Shown here one piece after another: positions 23,275 through 33,619 of a stretch of DNA of 64,000 nucleotides. The position numbers and the translations under genes were made by a program. The notes under the pieces are model-generated. The model made no database searches. It worked only from the letters and a program-made list of their open reading frames with translations, and was not told the DNA's origin. This stretch comes from Paragordius varius (lineage: Eukaryota > Nematomorpha). The stretch's first letter is position 1. Each line of letters opens with the position of its first letter. The stretch is taken from positions 9,176,001 through 9,240,000 of the forward strand of contig OZ176052.1 of the NCBI GenBank assembly GCA_964247055.1, read 5' to 3'.

Positions 23275-23655
23275 ATGTTACATAATTTATACTATTTTTT
23301 CATGATAGTTTCTTTATCTATAAAATACAGTCAATGTCATCACGATCTTTTGCATTTATGCGAATATGATAATGTCAATGAATCATATTTTGAAATAGAT
23401 GAAATTCACCTAAAATATACCAACAATGCCCTGTCTACTGATATAAAATTTTTACTATCAAATGAAACAATTGGTATTGTGGCAGGATCTCCTATTGAAT
23501 CCATAAATAGATTAATAAATGATACCAAATGGATTAAAATCAATATTGATTGGGGCAGAGATCATGCTTGTGATCAACTCGAATTAAAATACAATACATC
23601 TGGTATATTTTACCAGTCCTTTAAAAATTATACGGTAAAAAATTTATTTATTTAA
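23275..23655 (+). CDS. Small secreted glycoprotein, copy A, unknown family
   Basis: 126 residues from ATG 23275. An upstream ATG at 23245 is in frame here, but a 1-base difference puts it out of frame in copy B, so the shorter start is preferred. Residues 1-20 form a hydrophobic signal peptide (NLYYFFMIVSLSIKYS) ending before CHHDLLHLC. The mature part has three Cys and five N-glycosylation sequons (NES, NET, NDT, NTS, NYT). It reads as an exported glycoprotein. A GTAAAA donor-like sequence lies in the last codons, so the true 3' end could be spliced. Against copy B there are three silent changes and one replacement (His to Gln in the signal peptide). I recognise no family. ATTAAA near 23759 is a possible poly(A) signal. 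Confidence 0.65.
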   Translation: MLHNLYYFFMIVSLSIKYSQCHHDLLHLCEYDNVNESYFEIDEIHLKYTNNALSTDIKFLLSNETIGIVAGSPIESINRLINDTKWIKINIDWGRDHACDQLELKYNTSGIFYQSFKNYTVKNLFI

Positions 23656-24351
23656 ATTCAAATTATTTTATTTATTTTATGCATATTGGAGAGTTTAAAC
23701 TTTTTGCTAACACAACCCTATTTTGTGGGGAAAAAATTTAAAACTTCCTTGAAATAGGATTAAAATATATGATATATTTAAATTATAAACAGCGCACATT
23801 AAAAATATCTTGATGCATATTTATTCTGATAGATAAATATATAAGGTCTAATGGTGCCTTAAGTTTTGGGGCGAATGAAAGTTATTTATTGTATAATTGC
23901 TCAATATAGAATAGCAAAATTAACGATTTTATTAAATATTTTTTTGACCAATTGCTACATTCCAAATATCACTAAAATATATCATTTAAATAGATTAAAA
24001 GTGAGACAATATTTTTATAATTTTTTTTCGATAAAGCTGAACTACCTCATAATGATTAGTTTAGCTTACTTTTAAATTTGAGTAAGATTTTGTTTAAACC
24101 CAATGTATTTAAAAATGATGTAAAAGCAAGCCAACCTTTTATACAAAGTTCTGAGGTATCATGGAATTAAATATAAAAAGCGTTTTTATTATACTAAATC
24201 AGTTTTATATCGTTATACCATGCTTAATAAACAGAATTTCCTATAAATTAAATTTTTTACTATAATATCAATTTTTATTTTTATTTTTTTTTAAAATTTA
24301 CAATATATTTTAAAATTCTATTGCGCATTATCGGCATTTACATTGGTTTAA

Positions 24352-24845
24352 CACTTGTTTGCAACACACTCACTTCAGTCCTTCAATTTAAATTGATTGG
24401 GGACCCCAAGCCTGTTTAAACTCAATATTTCTTAAAATATGGAACAAATTGAAATAATTGCAAACACACTTATATAAAATTGATGCACCGAAATAAAAAA
24501 GATTTAAAAAACTTATTACTCATTTTATGGATAAACCTCAAAATAAACATTTATTCAATATGCCATGTGTGCATTAACTAGATGTAAAAATAACGCAAAC
24601 CACTTCCTTTGTTTATATCAATTTTAGATGGAAAATTAGCTTTTATTTTAGCGTTAGAATCAAATAACACGATATTTTGCAAAAATGTTGTAAAATAAAA
24701 ATGGAGTCGAAATAGTTTAGTAAAAAACCTTTTTTAAAATGGCTTATTTTATAATTTTAATTAGGAGAGAACTATAAATTTAAATTGGAACCGTTTGGTT
24801 TTTAAAATATCTATTAGAGTCACTATCCCAATTTAAATCGAAGAG
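24352..24845. mobile_element. TTAA-flanked MITE, copy 4 (in duplication copy A)
   Basis: TTAA at 24348-24351 precedes CACTTGTTTGCAAC. The right end has decayed to TCGAAGAG followed by TTAG. Interior landmarks AATATGGAACAAATTGAAA and TAAAATAAAAATGGAGTCGA match family 1. Its allele in copy B is 32511-33015, so it inserted before the duplication. Confidence 0.8.
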
Positions 24846-24899
24846 TTAGGAAATGTTGCCCACTTAAAAGGGTCCAAATCCACATCTATTTTTTTTCAA

Positions 24900-25180
24900 A
24901 AATAATTTTTCGATTTATCTATATGTTTTTATATATATAGTTAATGATATATTTTAATGAAATTGTTGGAAGCACTCATTATCAATTTTTTTAAAAATGT
25001 GGGCTAACTTTGCGATTTTTCGATATCGAACAATTACCACAAAAATGCAAATTAGTTTCTTATATCACCGTGAGCCCCGAACCATAATCATTAGGAGAAT
25101 CCTGATTTATCGATCAGAACATATATATTTTATTAAGATATTTTTTATAACCCTGATTTCGTGCATAGTGTAATCTATGG
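24900..25180 (+). repeat. R3 repeat fragment, copy A
   Basis: Shares GGAAGCACTCATT, a CGATATCGAACAATTACC stretch and CGTGCATAGTGTA with the R3 family near 60480-60690. Its counterpart is 33060-33345. Confidence 0.5.
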
Positions 25181-25439
25181 CTTTATCCATTTATATGATT
25201 CTATGGTCCAATCTTTTTGATTTTTTTATAAAATTGTGCAATGCTCAACTAGAAATCTTTGCAGACAAATTTGTGTTTTTCTATAATCAGATATCAATTA
25301 ACTGTATTTATTGGCACCGAATTCTATTATTATTAACAATCTGCGGTGTGCCTCAATTAGATTTTGGAAGCTATCATAATTTTAAACTGTATCAATCTAT
25401 AAATATAAAGCTTTTTTGTTTTGTTTATAAATCTATATT

Positions 25440-27640
25440 TTTATAAAAATGGAAAATGCTGACTTTGTGATCTGTTTTCGGTAAACCGGTATACCCATTC
25501 AAATTCAAATATCGAAAAAATATTATCATTAATGAATGCCCAGACAACAGCTTCGCCCTTTTTTTGAATTAGGCCCCGAGTTTCGGGCCCACCCCGTGTA
25601 AAAAACGGTTTTTTAGAAAACAGAAGTCCACAAAAATCGTGTCTTTGAGACAATTTTCCGGAGAACATGTTGGACCATTCAATTTCAAGTATTTTTTTAC
25701 CTATTTTCGATTGCGCCGAACATAGTCGGCTCGCTTTTTTAATTTAGGCCCACTTTTTACCCGCACCCCCCGTGAAAGGCCATTTTTTAAGTCCACAAAA
25801 ATAATTTTTTGAATCTATTTTTCGTCCAAGGTATAAGACCGTAAAAATTCAATAAGGATTCCAGGTATTCCCTTTTAAAAGGCAAAAATTTTAGTCAAGC
25901 GTTTCTTTAATAATAGCTGCTGGGTAAGGAGCTGCACGCGAAAAACTGACCCGTCATATCGAAATAGCGTGCTTTTGGGGCTAAATTTCAAAAAACCTAT
26001 CAGGCCATATGAATTAAATAACTGATTAAAGTATTACCCGTAAAACGTCAAAAATTTAAGTCGAGCGGATGTTTTAAATTAGCCGTTAATTAGGCCCTTC
26101 ACGTCCTAAAAAATGCGCCACCATAGAATAATTTTTTAATTTTGAGGCAATTTTTCCGAAAACTAATGAGAGCATATGAAATCAATTATGTACCAGGTAT
26201 TCTCCGTAAAAAGGCAAAATTTTAATCAAGCGCTTTTTTGTATCAGCCTCTGGGTAGCAGCCTACAACTGCGCGACCATATCAAAATTGCCTTGTTTAGG
26301 AGTTAATTTTCGGAAAACTTATCAGGCCATAGTTTTATAAGGGCATGAAATATTACCCGTAAAAAGGCAAAAATTTAAGTCGAGATTAGCCGTTAAATAG
26401 GCCCTTTACGCCCTAAAAAATGCCCTATCATTGAACTATTATTTAGTTTTGAAGCCATTCTTCCATAAACTATTAAAAGCATACGGAATGAATGATGATT
26501 CCAGGTTCCCATATAAAGGCAAAAATATTATCGAACGTCTTTTTGTTATTGGCCTCTGGGTAGGAAGCTACCCGCCTACAATTGCGCCACCATATCGATA
26601 CAATGTGACTTTGGAGACAAATTTTAGAAAACTTATCAGGCCATATGATTTCAATAAAGGCTTGAAATATTACCCGTAAAAAGCAAAAATTTAAGTAAAG
26701 CAGTTTTAAATTACCCCTTAATTAGGTCCTTGCCCCTAAAAATGCGCCACAATAGAATGACTTTTTGGTTTTGAGGCAATTTTTCGAAAATCCCACGAGA
26801 GCATATGAAATCAATTATGATACCAGGTATTACCCAAATTAAGGCAAAATATAATAATCGAGCGTTTTTTGTTTCGCCACTGGTTAGGGGGCTACCCGCG
26901 TTAAATTGCATCACCATATCGATACAGCATGCCTTTGGAGCCAAATCTCAGAAAACTTGTGAGGCTATGTGAATTCAATAAGGGCCTAAAATATTTATTA
27001 CCATTTATAAAACAAATATTTTAGTATTGGGGGTCTATTTTAATGAGTCGCTAAGAAAAGTTTTACGCCCTCGAAAATCGCCGCCATAGAACAATTTTTT
27101 GGTTTTGAAGCAATATTTCCAAGAACTTATAGGATATGGACATTGTAATTCCAGATGTTCCCCATATAAAGACAAAAGTTTGCCCGACGTTTTTTTATAC
27201 CTGCCTATCGGTTAGAAGCTACCCGCCAAAAACTGTGCCACTATATAAAAATTGCGTTATTTTGGAAGTAATTTAAAGCTTATTCCATATGAGCTCATTT
27301 AAGATTCGAAATATTACCCGTAACCAGGTAAAAAATAAGGTCAGGCCTTTTTTTATTAGCCGTTAATTTGGGGCTTTTATGCCCTAAAAATACGCCATCA
27401 TATAACGATTATTTTGTATTGAGATATTTTTTCGAACCCATGAGACGTGGTCTCAAAAATGACTCCAAATATAAAAATTTAACTTAGCGCTTTTTCCATA
27501 TAGGCCTATCGGTAAGGGTCTACCGGTTTAAAACTGAAGCGCCATACAAAAATGGCGTGGCTTTGGAGATAATTTTCAAAAAATTTTAGAAGCCATACGA
27601 GGTCAATAAAGGCTTATTTTACGCTAGTAACAAATATAAA
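25440..27640 (+). repeat. Head module plus satellite block, copy A second block
   Basis: The head occupies 25440-25850. About eleven units of 150-170 bp follow to 27640. Neighbouring units alternate: one type carries CCTCTGGGTAG...CTACCCGCC...GCGCCACCATAT, the other TTAGCCGTTAATTAGGCCC...GCGCCACCATAGAA. The effective higher-order unit is therefore a dimer of about 330 bp. No unit is coding; the open frame 26431-26679 only reflects a low-stop stretch. Confidence 0.8.
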
Positions 27641-28427
27641 TAATTATTTTTAGCAAAAAACATCAAAAAATTCGGACTAGAGCTATTATTGCTCATATCG
27701 GTATTGTAATTGGCCTAAAAAGTATTTATTTACACATCAGTTAGCATTTGTATTTTTTTTATTTTTAACAATTTCAAAATCGTAGAAATAATACAGTTTC
27801 AATTAATATGTAACAAATAATTTTAAAAATCTCATACATGTTAACAAAGGTAGAAATCAAATACCCTTAGCCATTTAAAAGAATGACATGACCAATAAAA
27901 GCTTTGTAACTGTATTTTTTGTATTTTTAAATTTCTGGAATAGTAAAACACCAAAAATGTATTCTTATATAACAAAATTTTATGTAAATAAACTGTTGAA
28001 TCAAAAATACTTAAAATTTAAATTACGCTATAAGTTTTTATTTCCTATATTTTTTATATTTTATCTATATAGCATATATTTTTCGACAAGAAAAATACTA
28101 CCTCAGCCAAAATCAAAGGATCTGAAACTAAACAAAGCTGTTCGAAACAACTTGGCACAATAAATGTCGAAGTTATAAATTGCAACCATTAACCACAATA
28201 TATATATCTATAATATCAATTCAATAATCGATTTAGTGATCTACTAATTTAGCTTTAAATAAATAATGATTTTCTTTTACGAAATTTAATAAAGATTACC
28301 TATTAAACTCTTCCCCATCACTCATTATGATTTTGTTAAACTGTTTTTCAGGCTTAATAGTGGTTTATGATTGGAGCATGTACAAAGAAAATGTTCAAAC
28401 TAATTAAAAAATGCTGGGTTTTCACAA
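27641..28427. other. AT-rich tail of duplication copy A
   Basis: An open frame of 91 codons (27888-28163) exists here, but a 37-bp difference in copy B breaks it, so I do not call a gene. Nothing else was recognised. Confidence 0.4.
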
Positions 28428-28982
28428 GAGGTTTGACACATTTACTATTTATACTAAAAAATAGACATTAAAAAATGTAATAAATAATTCAGGGACATAA
28501 AAAAGCAATTTTAGGCCACCTACGCCTAAGGTCATACCAAGGAGGAATATTTGGAGTTGAGCTATAAATAATCTTAGCAATAAAAAAATGAAATGTTAGA
28601 TTATTACAAGGGATATATTAAAAATGTAGGAAATCTAATAATTTATTGATGATTTAACCATACCTTTTTAATTTGGCCCCACAACGTGTGACAATAGGGG
28701 TTTAAATAAACACAGGTATCCAAAAATATGTTTATGACAAGGGTGTCCAACACGCTGCCTCCGATATATGCGACCCGCGAAAAATCTGAAATACCAAAAT
28801 AGAAAATCCATAGATAATTTTATGAATAAGTTTTTTTAATTAGTTACGTAAATTAGTGAAGCAAATAGTATTCATTAAAATACGCAATTTTTTGGCGACA
28901 CCATCTTTATATTTAATAACAAAATTATATGAATATCATTATTATTAGCCTACTATTGCAATTAGAAGTCATAGTACTTAAT

Positions 28983-29092
28983 ATCAAGCAATTGGTGGCT
29001 TTATGAAACGAAAATTTTAAGAGGACATCTCATACTATGACACGTGGTAAACACTGTTTTCTTTAGTGTTATAAAACCACCAATTGCTTGAT
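28983..29092. mobile_element. 110-bp foldback element, copy B
   Basis: ATCAAGCAATTGGTGG at the left and its exact reverse complement at the right, with 22 of 24 terminal bases paired. The interior includes GAAACGAAAATTTTAAGAGG and GACACGTGGT. No coding sequence; a snap-back MITE is likely. TA-rich flanks give no clear duplication. Confidence 0.7.
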
Positions 29093-29544
29093 ATGAAACT
29101 ATAATTTCTAATTGTAATGGTAGGCTAATAATAATAATATTATGTTGTTTTTAAATAGTAATTATGATTTTTTCCATTTTTTTCAGTTTAAATTATAACT
29201 GATAATAATTAATGACGATATATTTGTCAAATACGGGCCGCCTGATTTTTTAAGAAAATGCGGTCCGCGAAGCCATTTCAGACAACTTTCCAGAAAACAT
29301 GCTGGGCTATGAAGAGAAAATTTTCAATCCAATATGAATGCGTAGTCTAGCGACTTTTTTTAATAGCTTCTTTCACTCAATCATTCTGTAAAATGTCATT
29401 CGATTCAAACCAATATACTATACATGAAGATTTATTTGTTTCTCTTGAAAATTTGAGAATTACTAGCCTTATGGAAATAGTAAAATCAAATACAAAAGTT
29501 TTTTTTAATTTACTCAATCTTAATCTATATATCATATTAATAAT

Positions 29545-30830
29545 AAGGTATTGGCTTTAATAACATTTTTCAAAGACGGGTAGTCCCCGTCAAATTCAAA
29601 AGCGGAAAATTTGTATTGAATTATAAATCTGCCAACTATTGTCGAGGCATTTAATTGTAAAGCCCCACAACTTATGAAACAGTTTTTAGAAACAGAGAAG
29701 TCCTGTTTTTGAGACAATAATCCCACAAACGTGAGATCCATTAAACTAGATATTGTTTTTTACTTTCTCACGAATTCGCCGAACATAGTGGCCACTTTTT
29801 GTGGATTCTACACTCCCACCGTATGACATTTTTTTGCAAAAATTAAGTCTTAAATTTTTTAATTCCTCTGCAAGTCATGAGACTATAACAAGTCAATTGT
29901 AGGTATTCTTAGTTTAAAGGCAAAAGTTTTGTCCCAACTCATTTTTAGTTGCCGTATAGGGCACCCTCAGTAGCGCCACTATATAAAAATAACGTGGCTT
30001 AGAGCTAATTTCCGCCTAACTTATGATATTAAATAAAATATATGATGTAGTTTTCCATTAAGCAAAATTTTGTTAGCACTTTTTAAATAAAAAACTAGTT
30101 AAGGTTCCATCTGTAATGCCTAATATAAAATAACCTGTTGAGACATTTCAAAGCCATAAGACCATATAATATCTAACAATGTTTTTAAGTCTTACCGTAT
30201 TAAAGCAAAGATTTCAGCCAATGCTTTCTTTAATTTTCCAGAAATCCAACCTATGTATAATACGCTGTAATGATAACGTGTTTTGAAACAATATCTCATC
30301 TTATATTATATTAAATGGTTAAAAGTTCCTCCTATTAAGGCATTTAGGTAAGTGTTTTTTAAAATTAGCCACTAGTAAGACTCCAATCTATCTAAAATAC
30401 GCGAGAATATAGGAATTGTTTGAAACAATATCCCATCCGAGTTTAGATACTATGATAATGCATATTAAAGAAAAAATGTCATCTAGCGCGTTTCTCAAAT
30501 CAGGTACCAGGTAAAACTCGACCGTCTCTAAAATACGCCACCAAATAAAGTAGATTTAAAGCCAATTTTAGGAAAATATATGAGACCTTATGATTATAAA
30601 AATGGTCTTAGTTTCCTGTATAAAGGCTACGCCTTTTTAAATTAGCCGCTGAGTAGAACCGATCTCCGTATAATAGCCCATTATTAAAAAATTACCCATA
30701 GTTATGAGAATATATTAAAATAATAATGTTGTAAGTTTTCGCCGTATAAAGGCGAAAAATTTAATTAAGCGCTCTTCGATCAACCCCTGGGTAGGATTCC
30801 CCTATATTAAGCACGCCATCTTATAAAAAA
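29545..30830 (+). repeat. Head-like module plus satellite block, copy B first block
   Basis: Counterpart of 21330-22650. Identity is very high through 29580-30700, unlike the much more diverged DNA at the start of the duplication. Confidence 0.7.
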
Positions 30831-31422
30831 CGTAACTGTCAAGCAATACCATGTAATATCAATCATGGTTTATGTTAGTTTATATTGCGATTGAGCTACT
30901 CACCCTTTTAATTACTTTCTGTGTTTATCCATAATGTTTACAATAAGGTATAAATATATTTTATGTTGGGTATTTTTTTTATATTAACATAAATATAAAT
31001 ATTTTAAATTTAAAAATTTAAATTATCAATTTTATAAGGGCCTAGCTAGTTTTGATCTTTTTTACAACTGCCGATTTTCATTGATGTTGAATATTAACAT
31101 AAAAGCCGACTCAAATAATAAATAAATGAAAATATTGCAAAACACTATCAGTACGATAACAATTTTATTTTTGTATCAATAGGTAAAAACAAGGTACTGT
31201 AACAATTTTATTTAGCCTTCGATACAAAATTTTGCCTATCTGTATGTTTTTTATAGGATGCAATAGTAATCAAAGCTCAAAGATAATAATAATACAATTT
31301 TCATAACAATTTTTATATAAACACCCTGTATCAGGCCCAGCAATATATTTACAATCTCCCACCTATAAAAATTAATGATTATCCATTATTTTTGATTTTT
31401 CGCTCTAGCTTTATTTTTCATT

Positions 31423-31803
31423 ATGTTACAAAATTTATACTATTTTTTCATGATAGTTTCTTTATCTATAAAATACAGTCAATGTCATCACGATCTTTTG
31501 CATTTATGCGAATATGATAATGTCAATGAATCATATTTTGAAATAGATGAAATTCACCTAAAATATACCAACAATGCCCTGTCTACTGATATAAAATTTT
31601 TACTATCAAATGAAACAATTGGTATTGTCGCAGGATCTCCTATTGAATCCATAAATAGATTAATAAATGATACCAAATGGATAAAAATCAATATTGATTG
31701 GGGCAGAGATCATGCTTGTGATCAACTCGAATTAAAATACAATACATCTGGTATATTTTACCAGTCCTTTAAAAACTATACGGTAAAAAATTTATTTATT
31801 TAA
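31423..31803 (+). CDS. Small secreted glycoprotein, copy B
   Basis: A 126-residue paralogue of 23275-23655 with the same signal peptide layout, three Cys and five N-glycosylation sequons. The ATG at 31423 is the first usable start, because the upstream ATG seen in copy A is out of frame here. The upstream DNA differs from copy A by indels and a deletion, yet the coding part is intact with only one replacement. That argues both copies are, or recently were, under protein-level constraint. The function is unknown. Tandem copies of a secreted gene would fit an expanding family, but only two copies are visible. Confidence 0.65.
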   Translation: MLQNLYYFFMIVSLSIKYSQCHHDLLHLCEYDNVNESYFEIDEIHLKYTNNALSTDIKFLLSNETIGIVAGSPIESINRLINDTKWIKINIDWGRDHACDQLELKYNTSGIFYQSFKNYTVKNLFI

Positions 31804-32510
31804 ATTCAAATTATTTTATTTATTTTATGCATATTGGAGAGTTTAAACTTTTTGCTAAAACAACCCTATTTTGTGGGGAAAAAATTTAAAACTTCCTTGA
31901 AATAGGATTAAAATATATGATATATTTAAATATAAACAGCTCACACTAAAAATATCCTAATGTATATTTATTCAGATAGATAAATATATCAGGTCTGATG
32001 GTGCTTTAAGTTTTGGGGGGAACGATATAAAGTTATTCATTGTATAATTGCTCGATATAGAATAGCAAAATTAACGATTTTGTTAACTATTTTTTTGTAA
32101 AAGGCAAATGCTACATTCCAAATATCACTAATATATCATTTACATAGATTAAAAGCTAGACAATATTTATGTAAATTTTTTTTCGATGAAGCTAAACATT
32201 CACCTCAGAATTTTGATTAAAAAATTAGCTTACTTACTTTTAAATTTAGTTTTGTTTAAAACCAATGTATTTAAAAATGATGTAAAAGCAAGCCAACCTT
32301 TTATACAAAGTTCTGAGGTATCATAGAATTAAATAAAAAAAGCGTTTTTATAATACTAAATCAGTTTTATACCGTTATACCATGTTTAATAAACAAAATT
32401 TCCTATAAGTTAAATTTTTAACTAAAATATCAATATTTATTTTAATTTTTTTAAAATTTAGAATTATTTTAAAATTCTATTGCTCATTATCGGCATTTAC
32501 ATTAATTTAA

Positions 32511-33015
32511 CACTTGGATGCAACACACTCATTTCAGTCCTTCGATTCAAATTGAGGTATGGGGACCCCAAGCCTGTTTAACTCAATATTTCTAAAAATA
32601 TGGAACAAATTGAAATAATTGCAAACACACTTATATAAATTGATGCACCGATATAAAAAAGATTTGAAAAACTTATTACTCATTTTATGGATAAACCTCA
32701 AAATAAAAATTTATTCAATATGCCATGTGTGCATTAACTAGATATAAAAATAACGCAAACCACTTCCTTTGTTTATATCAATTATAGATGGCATTAAATA
32801 AAAAATTAGCTTTTATTTTAGCGTTAGAATCAAATAACACGATATTTTGCAAAAATGTTGTAAAATAAAAATGGAGTCGAAATAGTTTAGTAAAAAACCT
32901 TTTTTAAAATGGCTTATTTTATAATTTTAATTAGGAGAGAACTATAAATTTAAATTGGAACCGCTTGGTTTTTAAAATATCTATTAGAGTCACTATCCCA
33001 ATTTGAATCGAAGAG
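32511..33015. mobile_element. TTAA-flanked MITE, copy 5 (in duplication copy B)
   Basis: TTAA at 32507-32510 then CACTTGGATGCAAC, closer to the family consensus than its counterpart in copy A. The right end is decayed to AAGAGTTAG in the same way as copy A, showing that decay preceded duplication. Confidence 0.8.
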
Positions 33016-33059
33016 TTAGGAAATGTTGCCCACTTAAAAGGGTCCAAATCCACATCTAC

Positions 33060-33345
33060 TTATTTTACAAAAATAATTTTTCGATTTATCTATATGTTTA
33101 TATATATAGTTAATGATATATTATAATAAAATTGTTGGAAGCACTCATTATCAATTTTTCTAAAAATGGGGGCTAACTTTGCGATTTTTCGATATCGAAC
33201 AATTACCTCAAAAATGCAAATTAGTTTCTTATATCACCGTGAGCCCCGAACCATAATCATTAGGAGAATCCTGATTTATCGATCAGAACATATATATTTT
33301 ATTAAGATATTTTTTATAACCCTGATTTCGTGCATAGTGTAATCT
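33060..33345 (+). repeat. R3 repeat fragment, copy B
   Basis: Counterpart of 24900-25180, with small substitutions. Confidence 0.5.
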
Positions 33346-33619
33346 ATGGCTTTATCCATTTATATGATTCTATGGTCCAATCTTTTTGATTTTTCTATAA
33401 AATTGTGCAATGCTCAACTAGAACTCTTTGCAGACAAATTTGTGTTTTTCTATAATCATATATCAATTAACTGTATATTTTGGCACCGAATTCTATTATT
33501 ATTAACAATCTGCGGTGTGCCTCAATTAGATTTTGGAAGCTATCATAATTTTAAACTGTATCAATCTATAAATATAAATGAATGCTTTTTTGTTATGTTT
33601 ATAAATCTATATATTTATA

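Larger units (their letters stand above)
20218..28427. repeat. Tandem duplication, copy A (about 8.2 kb)
   Basis: Colinear with copy B over its whole length. The junction is seen where AATGCTGGGTTTTCACAA at the end of copy A is followed directly by GTTTGACACATTTAC, the start of copy B. The same end sequence at 36796-36813 is followed by unrelated DNA. Order inside: hAT-like GC-rich pieces, 110-bp foldback, head-like module plus satellite, secreted ORF, TTAA element, R3 piece, head plus satellite, AT-rich tail. Confidence 0.93.

Noticed and set aside
23866-24075. 69-codon ORF downstream of the secreted gene
   Set aside because: The frame is not preserved in copy B.
27888-28163. 91-codon ORF with a hydrophobic stretch
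   Set aside because: A 37-bp difference in copy B breaks the frame and no promoter or splice context is evident.
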